Source: Actinoplanes cyaneus (GTDB lineage Bacteria > Actinomycetota > Actinomycetes > Mycobacteriales > Micromonosporaceae). From it: DNA of 64,000 nt. This document shows, piece after piece, positions 1 through 8,561 of this stretch. A program made the position numbers and the translations under genes. The notes beneath the pieces were generated by a model. That model worked only from the letters and a program-made list of their open reading frames with translations. It was not told the DNA's origin and ran no database searches. The stretch lies in the NCBI RefSeq assembly GCF_016862095.1, contig NZ_BOMH01000028.1, positions 62,001 to 126,000 on the forward strand, read 5' to 3'. The stretch's first letter is position 1. Every line of letters starts with the position of its first letter.

Positions 1-856
1 ACTTCGCGGAGATCTCGGTCCGCATCTCCTCACCCTCGGCGAAGGCCACGTCAAGATCAAGGTCCTTCACGTGTACGACCTGGTCCCGCCCCGAGCGCAG
101 CCGCATCTCGATCCACTCCCGCTCCGGGTCCCAGACCGCGACGTGCTCGAACGCCGACGGATCGAAATCGGCCCGCAGCTCCCGGTTGATCACGCGCAGC
201 ACGTTCTTGTTGAACTCGGCGGTCACCCCGGCCGCGTCGTCGTAGGCGGGCACCAGCGTCCCGGGGTCCTTGACCAGGTCGGCGCCGAGCAGCAGCCACT
301 CCCCCGGGTGCAGCGCCGAGCGCAGGTCGCCGAGGAACGCGGCGCGTTCGGACGGGACCAGGTTGCCGATCGTCCCGCCCAGGAACGCCACCACCCGGTT
401 GTCCCCGTCGGGCAGCTGCCGCAGGTGGCGGGTCATGTCGCCGACCACGCCGGTGATCGCCAGGCCGGGGTAGGCGACGCCCAGCGCGTCGACCGCCTCG
501 CGCAGGGCGGATTCGGACACGTCGAGCGGGACGAACGAGCCGAGCGTGCCCTGGCGCAGCATCGCGTCGAGCAGCAGCCGGGTCTTCTCCGACGAGCCGG
601 AACCGAGCTCCACCAGGGTCTTGGCGTCGGTGAGCCGGGCGATCTCCGCCGCTGAGGACGCGAGGATCGCTCGTTCGGTCCGGGTCGGGTAGTACTCCGG
701 CAGCCGGGTGATGTCCTCGAAGAGCCGGCTGCCCCGGGCGTCGTAGAACCACTTCGGCGGCAGCCTCTTCGGGGTGGCGGTGAGCCCGTCGCGCACGTCG
801 GCGCGCAGCGATCGGGCCAGGTCACGCTCGTCGAGGTGCTTCTCCAGCGAGGTCAC
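1..856 (-). CDS. egtD: L-histidine N-alpha-methyltransferase EgtD (3' end outside window)
   Basis: SAM-dependent enzyme that trimethylates histidine to hercynine, the first step of ergothioneine synthesis. About 285 codons are visible; the C-terminal end lies left of base 1. The reading frame gives the EgtD order: an N-terminal segment with PKWFYDARGS, an SAM-binding LVELGSGSSEKT stretch, and FLGGTIGNL further on. The GTG start at 856 overlaps the egtC stop by four bases (GTGA), so the two are translationally coupled. It is last of four egt genes on this strand. Identity follows from both the motifs and the operon. Confidence 0.93.
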   Translation of the reverse strand, partial: MTSLEKHLDERDLARSLRADVRDGLTATPKRLPPKWFYDARGSRLFEDITRLPEYYPTRTERAILASSAAEIARLTDAKTLVELGSGSSEKTRLLLDAMLRQGTLGSFVPLDVSESALREAVDALGVAYPGLAITGVVGDMTRHLRQLPDGDNRVVAFLGGTIGNLVPSERAAFLGDLRSALHPGEWLLLGADLVKDPGTLVPAYDDAAGVTAEFNKNVLRVINRELRADFDPSAFEHVAVWDPEREWIEMRLRSGRDQVVHVKDLDLDVAFAEGEEMRTEISAK

Positions 857-1593
857 AGTTCTCCCATGGTCACGTCGGATCCGGTGGCGGTCAGCAGATG
901 CCGGTCGGGCACCGGCCGCCAGGCGGGATGGTCGTCGAGCGGTTCGGAGGCGATCAGGACCGAGCCGGGCAGCACCCGGATCGACAGCGAGTGGCCGGCC
1001 GTGGTCGCCACGATGCGCTCGCCGTCGGTGAGCAGCAGGTTCAGGCGCGAGGTGGGCGAGATCCCGGAGATGTCGCCGACCAGCGAGCCGATCGCGTCCT
1101 CGGCGCTCTTGCCCGCGCGCAGCCGATGCCGGACGAGCGCGAACAAGGCCGCCGAGTCGGTCGGAGCGTCCAGGGTCAGCAGATCTTCGACCGGCAGCGC
1201 GGCGGCCGGCCCGGCGAGCGCACCCGGGAAGCCGCGCACGACGCCGTTGTGGCTGAACAGCCAGCGGTCGTGCCGGAAAGGGGCGGCAGCGGTCTCGACC
1301 ACCGGCATGCCGGCCGTCGCCGAACGGACCGCGGCCAGGATCGCCCCCGACGTCGTCGCGGCCGCCAGCGCGGGCAGCGCCGCATCACTCCAGATCGGCA
1401 TCGCCGACCGGTAACGGATGGGCTGATCGGAGCCGGGCGGGAACCAGCCGACCCCGAAGCCGTCGGCGTTGATCGTCCCGCCGCCGCGCATGTCCCGCGG
1501 CGCCCACGCCTGGTGGGCCAGCCCGTGCTCCGGGTCGAAGAGCAGCGACGACAGCGGCACGGGCGGACCCAGGTAGGCCAGGTGACGGCACAT
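853..1593 (-). CDS. egtC: Gamma-glutamyl-hercynylcysteine sulfoxide hydrolase EgtC
   Basis: Class II glutamine-amidotransferase fold (Ntn hydrolase) that removes glutamate from gamma-glutamyl-hercynylcysteine sulfoxide. The start was placed at the ATG giving MCRHLAYLG, so that Cys2 is the N-terminal nucleophile after Met removal; the reading frame is open further upstream, but a longer protein would bury this cysteine. Length is 246 residues, normal for EgtC. NADGFGVGW and LFSHNGVVRGF are typical Ntn motifs. The ATG overlaps the egtB stop by one base, and the stop overlaps the egtD start. Confidence 0.95.
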   Translation of the reverse strand: MCRHLAYLGPPVPLSSLLFDPEHGLAHQAWAPRDMRGGGTINADGFGVGWFPPGSDQPIRYRSAMPIWSDAALPALAAATTSGAILAAVRSATAGMPVVETAAAPFRHDRWLFSHNGVVRGFPGALAGPAAALPVEDLLTLDAPTDSAALFALVRHRLRAGKSAEDAIGSLVGDISGISPTSRLNLLLTDGERIVATTAGHSLSIRVLPGSVLIASEPLDDHPAWRPVPDRHLLTATGSDVTMGEL

Positions 1594-2885
1594 CAGGCGA
1601 GGGACCGGGCGCAGCGGAAGCCGCTGAAGATCTGCCGCCGGATCGGATGGTCCCAGTTGCGGAACGTCCCGCGGACGGCCGCCGCGTCGGTGCCGAACGA
1701 GCCGCCGCGCAGCACCTTGTAGTCGCCGCCGAAGAACACCTCGGAGTACTCCGCGTACGGGAACACGCAGAACCCCGGATATCCGTGCCAGTCCGACGAC
1801 GTCCACTCCCAGACGTCGCCGATCAGCTGGTGCACGCCGAGCGGCGACGCGCCCGCCGGGTACGCCCCGACCGGCGCGGGCGCGAGGTGCCGCTGTCCCA
1901 GGTTGGCGTGCTCGGGGCCGGGCGGGTCGTCACCCCACGGGTAGCGGCGGGAGCGTCCGGTCTCCGGGTCCCAGCGGGCCGCCTTCTCCCACTCCACCTC
2001 GGTGGGCAGTCGTTTCCCGGCCCACGTCGCGTACGCCTCGGCCTCGAAGTAACCGACGTGCACGACCGGCTCGTCCTTGCGGACCGGCTCGACGCGGCCG
2101 AAACGGCGGTAGTGCCAGTCGGCGCCCTCCCGGAACCAGTGCATCGGCGCGGTCAGGCCCGCCTCGTTGCGGTGTGCCCAGCCCCGCGGCGACCACCAGC
2201 GCGGGTCGTCGTAACCCTCGGCGTCGATGAAGGCCAGGTAGTCGAGGTTGGTCACCGGCGCGGCGTCGATCAGGAAGGCCGGCACGTCGACAACATGGGC
2301 CGGCCGCTCGTTGTCCAGCGCCCACGGGTCGGTGTCGGTGCCCATCGTGAACGGCCCGGCGGGGATCAGCACCTCGCCGCGCACCCGGCGGTTGCCGGGC
2401 GGGGGCGGTGGCGCGGAGAGCACCGGCCCGCCGGCGCGCAGCTGATGCGTCGCGAGCATGGTCTCGTCGTGCTGCTGCTCGTGCTGCACGATCATCCCGA
2501 ACGCGAACCCGCCGGCGAGCAGCGGCCGCTCGTCCAGCCGCACCCGGTCCAGCACGTCGAGCGCCTTGTCGCGGACCTGCGCGAGGTACCGCCGGGCCTC
2601 GGCCGGATCGAGCAGCGGCAGCGCCGGCCGGTCGCTGCGGGCGTGCTTGAACGCGTCGTAGAGATGGTCGATGTCCTGCCGGACCGGCTCCCGGCCGCCG
2701 ACGTCCCGGACCAGCCACAGCTCCTCCTGGTTGCCGACGTGCGCCAGGTCCCAGACCAGCGGCGACATCAGCGGGGAGTGCTGCCGGGTCAGGTCGTCCT
2801 CGCCGACTGCGTCGGTGAGCAGGGCGGTGCGTGCCCGGCTCCGGGTCAGCTCCGCCGCGATCGCGTTCTTGTCAGGGGTCGTCAT
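1593..2885 (-). CDS. egtB: Hercynine oxygenase EgtB (iron-dependent sulfoxide synthase)
   Basis: Non-haem iron enzyme that joins gamma-glutamylcysteine to hercynine with O2, making the C-S bond and sulfoxide. The N-terminal half is a DinB-like domain with HVGNQEE and QHEQQHDETML, the latter supplying the HX3HXE iron ligands. The C-terminal half is a formylglycine-generating-enzyme fold ending in VLRGGSFGTD and FSGFRCARS. Length is 430 residues. ATG at 2885 overlaps the egtA stop by one base; a GTG one codon upstream is also possible. Use of gamma-glutamylcysteine rather than cysteine is inferred from the presence of egtA and egtC. Confidence 0.95.
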   Translation of the reverse strand: MTTPDKNAIAAELTRSRARTALLTDAVGEDDLTRQHSPLMSPLVWDLAHVGNQEELWLVRDVGGREPVRQDIDHLYDAFKHARSDRPALPLLDPAEARRYLAQVRDKALDVLDRVRLDERPLLAGGFAFGMIVQHEQQHDETMLATHQLRAGGPVLSAPPPPPGNRRVRGEVLIPAGPFTMGTDTDPWALDNERPAHVVDVPAFLIDAAPVTNLDYLAFIDAEGYDDPRWWSPRGWAHRNEAGLTAPMHWFREGADWHYRRFGRVEPVRKDEPVVHVGYFEAEAYATWAGKRLPTEVEWEKAARWDPETGRSRRYPWGDDPPGPEHANLGQRHLAPAPVGAYPAGASPLGVHQLIGDVWEWTSSDWHGYPGFCVFPYAEYSEVFFGGDYKVLRGGSFGTDAAAVRGTFRNWDHPIRRQIFSGFRCARSLA

Positions 2886-4126
2886 CACGCGCTTGCCTCC
2901 ACGCCGGTTCTCGTTCGCAGCCGCCGGAGGATCCCGGCCAAGACCTTTTCCCGTACGGGCTCTGCCAGCCCTGTCCGCTCGATGTGCCGGCAGGCCAGCT
3001 CCGCGAGCCCGGTCGCGGCCGCCCGCACCACGGGATCGCCGAGCCCCTCCCGCGCCGCTTCCTCCCAGCGACCGGCGGCCGGGGCGGCGATCTCCCGCGC
3101 CTGCCCGGTGATCGCGTCGTCCGCCATCAGCGTCGCGACGACCGCGACCGGCGCGATCCACTGCTCGCCCGGCTGGGTGTCCAGGTAGCGGACCTCCAGG
3201 TAACCGCGGGGCCGCACCGGCGGGAACAGGGTGTTGAGGTGATAGTCCAGGTCGGCCACGGTGGGCGGCCGCCCGATCGGCCCGCTGCCGGCGAGCCAGT
3301 CGGCGAAGGTGAACCCGGGCGGGGCGTCCCAGACGTCACCGTCGCGGCGCACGCAGAGCAGCGGGGCGTCCAGCGCGTACCCCGACCAGTCCTTCGCCGG
3401 GTCGGGGCCGCCGCTGTGCGCCGGGGCGGTGCGCCGGGGATCGATGCCGTGCCACGCGGCCATCCGGGCGGAGGCCCAGCCGGTGTCCCGGCCGGCGTGC
3501 CGGCGCGAGTTCGCGAAGAGGGCCACCAGCGGCGGCCCGAACTCGTGCAGCGCCGCCCAGCGGGCCGCGACCGCGCCGGGCTCCCCCGCGTCCAGGCAGA
3601 CCTGAAGGCCGGCGGTGCTGCCCATCATGTTCCGGCCGTGCTGGTCGAAGGCACGCTCCATCGCCGCGTACCGCGGGGTGTCGAGGATGCGGCGGGGCGC
3701 CCGGTGCGGGTCGATGCCGTGCTCGCCCAGCGCGATCCCGCTGCGGCCGAGCAGATCGGCGAGGCTGGCGTGATCGGCGGTGACGGCGGCGTGCAGGGCG
3801 GTCAGCGACTCCGCCGGAGCGGACGAGATCTCGACCTGGCCGCCGGGCTCGACGGTGACCGTGCCACCGGCGGGCAGTGGCCGGGGCTCCGGATTCCCGA
3901 GGCTGGCGGGCGCGTGCCCGCCGAGGGCGGCGCTCAGCTCCTCGGGCCGCAGGTACGCGGCCGGGTCACCGGCGCGGTGGGTGGTCCATTCCAGTTCGGC
4001 GCCGATCCATCGGGGCGGGCCGGTCTTGAAGCAGATGCCCTCGATGTGCTCGATCGCCGCCGCGGCGCCGTTCAGCACCGTGTCGCTCTTGCTCACACTT
4101 CCCCCCGGATGATTACGTAGAGTCAT
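2885..4126 (-). CDS. egtA: Glutamate-cysteine ligase EgtA
   Basis: ATP-dependent ligase of the GCS2 family that makes gamma-glutamylcysteine for EgtB. Visible family signatures are GICFKTGPPRWIGAELEWT near the N-terminus, SSAPAESL, GSTAGLQVCLDAG and YLEVRYLDTQPG. First gene of the egt operon. The ATG at 4126 is preceded by GGAG at seven bases; a GTG at 4096 (protein beginning VSKSDTVL) lies behind GGGGGGAAGT and would fit the family N-terminus equally well, so the start is uncertain by ten codons. About 413 residues. Confidence 0.9.
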   Translation of the reverse strand: MTLRNHPGGSVSKSDTVLNGAAAAIEHIEGICFKTGPPRWIGAELEWTTHRAGDPAAYLRPEELSAALGGHAPASLGNPEPRPLPAGGTVTVEPGGQVEISSAPAESLTALHAAVTADHASLADLLGRSGIALGEHGIDPHRAPRRILDTPRYAAMERAFDQHGRNMMGSTAGLQVCLDAGEPGAVAARWAALHEFGPPLVALFANSRRHAGRDTGWASARMAAWHGIDPRRTAPAHSGGPDPAKDWSGYALDAPLLCVRRDGDVWDAPPGFTFADWLAGSGPIGRPPTVADLDYHLNTLFPPVRPRGYLEVRYLDTQPGEQWIAPVAVVATLMADDAITGQAREIAAPAAGRWEEAAREGLGDPVVRAAATGLAELACRHIERTGLAEPVREKVLAGILRRLRTRTGVEASA

Positions 4127-4240
4127 CGAAAAACTCCGATCCGCAGGAACCTCTCCGGACATTACCCGGATCGACGCCGATCCGCCGCTGGGGCCGGCAC
4201 GGTTTCCCGGTGTTTCACGTCTCGTCCACCGGGTCTAAAA

Positions 4241-4278
4241 GTTCCGGAACCGGGGTGGGGTGCCGGAACCGGTTCCGG
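4241..4278. promoter_or_regulatory. Two palindromes upstream of the GH3 gene
   Basis: GTTCCGGAAC (4241-4250) and CCGGAACCGGTTCCGG (4263-4278) are both perfect dyads sharing a GGAACCGG-type core. They lie 69-106 bases before the beta-glucosidase start, in the 220-bp gap shared with divergent egtA. Position and symmetry suggest a repressor operator, plausibly of a LacI-type sugar regulator. No such regulator is encoded in the window, so the assignment is inference. Confidence 0.4.
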
Positions 4279-4346
4279 GCTGGAAGACTCCGTGACGTTC
4301 GTGTTTCACAGACCGTGCTTCGCGGTCACGACGACCGGAGGCCCGC

Positions 4347-6593
4347 GTGCCCGCCGACTTCCCCTATCTCGACCCCGCCCTGCGCGTGGAGCAGCGCGTC
4401 GACGACCTGCTCAGCCGCATGACGCTGCCCGAGAAGGTGGGGCAGATGCTGCAGCTGGACGCCCGCGGGGACCTGGCCGAGATCATCCAGGACAAGCTCG
4501 CCGGGTCGATCCTGCACACCTCGCCGGCCAAGCTGATCGAGGCGAGTGAGCTCCTGAGCCGTACCAGGCTGAAAATTCCGCTCCTCACGGCGGAGGACTG
4601 CATCCACGGCCACTCGTTCTGGCCGGGCGCCACGATCTTCCCCACCCAACTCGGCATGGCCGCTTCCTGGGACCCTGACCTGCTGGAACGGGTCGCACGG
4701 GTGACCGCGGTGGAGGCTTCCGCGACCGGCATCCACCAGACCTTCTCGCCTGTGTTGTGCATCACACGGGATCTGCGGTGGGGCCGGGTCGGCGAGACCT
4801 TCGGCGAGGACCCGCTGCTGATCAGCGACCTGGGCGCGGCCATGATCCGCGGCTACCAGGGCACCGGCCTGGCCGACCCGACCGGCATCCTGGCCACCGC
4901 CAAGCACTTCGCGGGGTATTCGGAGACGCTCGGCGGCCGCGACGCCACCGAGGCCGACATCAGCCGCCGGAAGTTGCGGTCGTGGTTCCTGCCGCCGTTC
5001 GAGCGGGCCGCCAAGGAGGGCTGCCGGATCTTCATGCTCGGCTACCAGTCGATGGACGGCGTGCCGATCACGGCCAACAAATGGCTGCTCAACGACGTGC
5101 TCAAGGGCGAGTGGGGCTTCACCGGCACGCTCGTGACCGACTGGGACAACGTCGGCCGGATGGTCTGGGAGCAGAAGGTGTGCGCCGACTACGCGGAGGC
5201 CGCCGCGGTCGCCGTCAAAGCCGGCAACGACCTGGTCATGACGACCCCGGGGTTCTTCGAGGGCGCGCAGGAGGCGATCCAGCGGGGCCTGCTCACCGAG
5301 GAGGACATCGACTCCGCCGTACGGCGGATCCTGCGCCTGAAGTTCGAGCTCGGTCTCTTCGAGAACCCGCGGACGCCGGACGCCGACCGCCAGCGCGAGG
5401 TCATCGGCCGCGCCGAGCACACCGAGCTGAACCTCGAAGTGGCCCGGCGCTCACTGGTCCTGCTCCGCAACGACGGGACGCTGCCGCTGGACGCCACGGC
5501 CGCCACCCGCCGGATCGCGGTGCTCGGCCCGAACGCCGACGACGTCTCCGCGCAGCTCGGCGACTGGGCCGGCAACTCCGGCCAGGTCACCTGGATGCCG
5601 GACGGGCACCCGCGCGAGCTGACCACGACCGTGCTGGACGGCATCCGGGCCACGGTCCCGGCCGGCTGGGAGGTCGTGCACGAGCGCGGCGCCGACGTCG
5701 AGCACCTGGTGCCGGACCCGGAAGGCGAGACGTTCCCGGACGGGCAGCCCCGCCCGTGGATCTCCGAGCCCGCGCCGGCCGACCCGGAGCGGATCGCCGC
5801 GGCGGCCCGCCTCGCGGCTGGCGCCGACTACGCGGTCGTGGTGGTCGGCGACACCGTCAACCTGGCCGGTGAGGGCTGCTCGACCGCCACGCTGGAGCTG
5901 ATCGGCGGGCAGATCGCGCTGCTCGACGCGGTCGCCGCAACGGGCACGCCCACCATCGTCGTGCTGGTGAACTCCAAGCCGCTGTCCCTGCCCCCGTCCG
6001 CGCTCGGCGCGGCCGCGATCGTCCAGGCCTTCAACCCCGGCATGCGCGGCGGCCAGGCGCTCGCCGAGCTGCTGTTCGGGCTGATCGAGCCGAGCGGGCG
6101 CATGCCGGTCTCGGCCGCCCGGCACGTCGGGCAGCAGCCGATCTACTACAACCAGCTGCGCGGCCAGCACGGGACGCGCTACGCGGACCTGACGCAGGAC
6201 CCGCTGTTCGCGTTCGGCGAAGGGCTCAGCTACACGACCGTCGTCTACGACGGGCTCGCCATCGGGGAGCCGGACGTGCCGGTCGACGGGACCGTGCGGG
6301 CGACCGTGCGGCTCTCGAACACCGGGACCCGGCCGGCGCTGGAAACCGTCCAGGCCTACGTGAGCGACCTGGTCACCAGCGTGACCTGGGCGCACCGGGA
6401 GCTGAAGGCGTACCGGCAGGTGACCGTGCCGCCCGGCGAGAGCGTGACGGTGGAGATCGAGATCCCGGCGGCGGACTGCACGCTGGTCACCGCGGACGGG
6501 CAGCGGGTCGTCGAGGCCGGCGACTTCGAGCTGCTGGTCGGGCCGAACTCGCGCCCGTCCGCCCTGCAGTCGGCGAAGTTCCGGCTGAGCTGA
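4347..6593 (+). CDS. Glycoside hydrolase family 3 beta-glucosidase
   Basis: Retaining beta-glycosidase, 748 residues. The N-terminal TIM-barrel domain contains AEDCIHGHSFWPGATIFP, the KHFAGY motif, and TLVTDWDNVGR in which Asp265 is the expected nucleophile. An alpha/beta sandwich domain and a C-terminal fibronectin-III-like domain follow (from about FAFGEGLSYT). No signal peptide is seen, so it probably acts in the cytoplasm on imported oligosaccharides. GTG start at 4347 with GGAGG five bases upstream. Monocistronic, with palindromes upstream and a hairpin downstream. Exact substrate cannot be told. Confidence 0.92.
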   Translation: MPADFPYLDPALRVEQRVDDLLSRMTLPEKVGQMLQLDARGDLAEIIQDKLAGSILHTSPAKLIEASELLSRTRLKIPLLTAEDCIHGHSFWPGATIFPTQLGMAASWDPDLLERVARVTAVEASATGIHQTFSPVLCITRDLRWGRVGETFGEDPLLISDLGAAMIRGYQGTGLADPTGILATAKHFAGYSETLGGRDATEADISRRKLRSWFLPPFERAAKEGCRIFMLGYQSMDGVPITANKWLLNDVLKGEWGFTGTLVTDWDNVGRMVWEQKVCADYAEAAAVAVKAGNDLVMTTPGFFEGAQEAIQRGLLTEEDIDSAVRRILRLKFELGLFENPRTPDADRQREVIGRAEHTELNLEVARRSLVLLRNDGTLPLDATAATRRIAVLGPNADDVSAQLGDWAGNSGQVTWMPDGHPRELTTTVLDGIRATVPAGWEVVHERGADVEHLVPDPEGETFPDGQPRPWISEPAPADPERIAAAARLAAGADYAVVVVGDTVNLAGEGCSTATLELIGGQIALLDAVAATGTPTIVVLVNSKPLSLPPSALGAAAIVQAFNPGMRGGQALAELLFGLIEPSGRMPVSAARHVGQQPIYYNQLRGQHGTRYADLTQDPLFAFGEGLSYTTVVYDGLAIGEPDVPVDGTVRATVRLSNTGTRPALETVQAYVSDLVTSVTWAHRELKAYRQVTVPPGESVTVEIEIPAADCTLVTADGQRVVEAGDFELLVGPNSRPSALQSAKFRLS

Positions 6594-6604
6594 CCTGCCT
6601 CGGA

Positions 6605-6630
6605 CCGCCCGGCGGCATCTCGCCGGGCGG
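6605..6630. terminator. Hairpin after the GH3 gene
   Basis: A perfect ten-base-pair stem (CCGCCCGGCG / CGCCGGGCGG) with a six-base loop lies 12 bases after the GH3 stop, between two convergent genes. No U tract follows on either strand, as is common for actinobacterial terminators. Confidence 0.55.
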
Positions 6631-6668
6631 CTCCCGGCCGCCGGCCTCGCACCGCTCCGGGCGCATTG

Positions 6669-7403
6669 TCAGCGCGGTGCGTCCCGGGCGGCACGCCGCG
6701 ATCCATCGGGCCGGGAAATCTGGCGCGCCGCGGCGACTCGGCGAAGATCGAAACCCAGTTTGCGGTACGTCGCCACGGCCGCCACATTCGAGTAGTCCGC
6801 CAGCAGAGCGACCCGTTCGCGACCGGCCAGCAGCTCGTCGGCGGCGAACGTGCACAGCGTGGCGGCCAGCCCCCGGCCCCGGGCGTCGGGGCGGGTCGTC
6901 ACGCCGGCCAGGAAACCGATCTCGTCGGTGGACCAGGCGTCGGCGGCCACGGCGAGCAGCCGCCCGGCGGAGTCCCGTACGCCCGCCCAGCGGTGGACGC
7001 GCGGCTGACCGGGCCGGGCGTACGAGTCCGGGAACGACTCGTCGAGCAGAGCCGTCACCTCGGGCCATTCGTCCTCACCCAGCCATCGGGGACCGTTCCC
7101 GACCTGCCCGCCGACCGGCTCGGTGATCTCCATCCAGGCGAAGCGGGCGCTGAGCTCCAACTCGGGGACGCGGGCGACGACCGCGGCGACGAGATCCTCC
7201 GGACCGAACGGGCGGAACGTCGTACCCACCTCGGGAATGGCCTCGCGAACCAGGGCGGCCAGCGCATCCGGGTCGCCACTCATCACCAGGCGATCCCAGT
7301 GGGCGAGGCCCGCGCAGGCAACGACCGTCGCGGCGGGATGCCGGAAGATTCTGGCGTTCTCCGCGGCGGCGGCCCACCGTACAAAAGGATCTTGTTGAAC
7401 CAC
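6669..7403 (-). CDS. GNAT family N-acetyltransferase
   Basis: Predicted acyl-CoA-dependent N-acetyltransferase of unknown substrate. The C-terminal GNAT core is clear: EIGFLAGVTTRPDARGRGLA gives beta4 and the acetyl-CoA pyrophosphate loop, followed by NVAAVATYRKLGF. The N-terminal 120 residues resemble a second, degenerate GNAT-like half. The start is uncertain: GTG at 7403 gives 244 residues with only a weak Shine-Dalgarno; the frame stays open upstream without convincing homology. It is divergent from the SanA-like gene, with about 100 bases between them. Confidence 0.75.
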   Translation of the reverse strand: MVQQDPFVRWAAAAENARIFRHPAATVVACAGLAHWDRLVMSGDPDALAALVREAIPEVGTTFRPFGPEDLVAAVVARVPELELSARFAWMEITEPVGGQVGNGPRWLGEDEWPEVTALLDESFPDSYARPGQPRVHRWAGVRDSAGRLLAVAADAWSTDEIGFLAGVTTRPDARGRGLAATLCTFAADELLAGRERVALLADYSNVAAVATYRKLGFDLRRVAAARQISRPDGSRRAARDAPR

Positions 7404-7502
7404 GCGCCCATGGTGCCTTGCCGGAGTGACGACGTTCGCCCCGGGAGGCTTGGCGCGGATCCGGGAGGTGTCGCTTCGCCGGGACCTGCCAGAGTGGGCC
7501 GC

Positions 7503-8189
7503 GTGCCAAAGGTCCCTGTCGCCCGGTCCCGGTTCCTCCGCCGCCTGATCGTCCTCGCCGGCCTCGGCGCCGCGCTCGCCATGATCACCGTGGCGGCCGG
7601 CAACCTCTGGGTCCTGCGGGAATCGGCCGGGCAGCTCCACCCGGCGGCCGAGGTGCCCTCGGCACCGGTCGCCCTGGTCCTCGGTGCGCAGGTCAATCCC
7701 GACGGCGAGCCGTCCGCGTTCCTGGCCGCGCGGCTGGACCTCGCCCGGGACCTCTACCGGGCCGGCAAGGTCAAGGCGATCCTGGTCTCCGGCGATCACG
7801 CCGCCTGGTCCTACGACGAACCCGGCGCGATGATGGTCTACCTGGTCGCCCGCGGAGTCCCGGCGGACCGGATCGTGATGGATCACGCGGGATTCGACAC
7901 CTACGACTCGTGCGCCCGCGCCCACCGGATCTTCGGGGTGCGCCAGGCCATCGTCGTCACCCAGTCCTTCCACGTCCCGCGGGCGGTGGCCCTCTGCCGC
8001 ACCCTGGGCATCGAGAGCACCGGGGTCGGTGACGACACCGCCCGGGCCTACCGGCCGTTGTGGGCGCGGGGGCGGGTACGCGAGTGGGCGGCGGCGGTCA
8101 AGGCCGTCTGGGACGTGAGCATCCACCGCGACCCGGTCTTTCTTGGCCCGCACGAAACGGCGGTGGAGACCGCCGTAGCAAACGGCTGA
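7503..8189 (+). CDS. SanA/YdcF-like DUF218 membrane protein
   Basis: Single-pass inner-membrane protein with an extracytoplasmic DUF218 domain, the family of E. coli SanA and YdcF. After a basic N-terminus (RSRFLRR) there is one hydrophobic segment (LIVLAGLGAALAMITVAAG). The domain then shows ALVLGAQV, ILVSGDH, the FDTYDSCARA stretch and TQSFHVPRAV, all characteristic. SanA is linked to envelope barrier function; the reaction is not established. GTG at 7503 gives 228 residues; a GTG three codons upstream (7494) is an alternative. Confidence 0.82.
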   Translation: MPKVPVARSRFLRRLIVLAGLGAALAMITVAAGNLWVLRESAGQLHPAAEVPSAPVALVLGAQVNPDGEPSAFLAARLDLARDLYRAGKVKAILVSGDHAAWSYDEPGAMMVYLVARGVPADRIVMDHAGFDTYDSCARAHRIFGVRQAIVVTQSFHVPRAVALCRTLGIESTGVGDDTARAYRPLWARGRVREWAAAVKAVWDVSIHRDPVFLGPHETAVETAVANG

Positions 8190-8561
8190 CCTGCCCCCGC
8201 TGCAAGTCACCCCGCTCGGGCAACGCCCGCCGCCGGTCACCGCCCACACCCCGCCGGTCACCGCCCACACCCTGCCGGTCACTGCGCTCACCACGCAACG
8301 CCGCCGCCGGTCACCGCCCGGCCGCCACCCACACCCCCGCCGCCGGTCACCCCGCTCGGCTGGTGCCCACGGGTGCTTCAGCGCTCCATCACACCCGCCA
8401 ACACCAGCCGGACAGCCCGAGCTGGCACTCACGGGTGCTTCCCGGGCTGATAGCACCCGTCAGCACCAGCCCGGCAGCCCGAGCAGGCGCGCGACCGCAA
8501 TCGGCACCCGCAGCACGTAGCACATGATCAAAGGCGGACACCCGGCCTCGATAGGCGGCGG
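8190..8561. repeat. Gene-free gap with a two-part intergenic repeat
   Basis: From about 8215 to 8352 variants of CGCCGCCGGTCACCGCCC recur with CCACCCACAC between them. Then come two hairpin units bounded by GGCTGG and CCAGCC: 8358-8409 (stem GGCTGGTG/CACCAGCC plus CGGGTG/CACCCG) and 8421-8470 (CGGGTGCT/AGCACCCG inside GCTGG/CCAGC). The same two components in the same order occur at 39296-39743. No coding potential with normal codon bias was seen. Confidence 0.75.

Noticed and set aside
6669..8456. 595-codon minus-strand frame containing the first GNAT domain
   Set aside because: The N-terminal 350 residues are the shadow of the SanA-like gene and of repeat sequence; only the C-terminal 244 residues look like protein.
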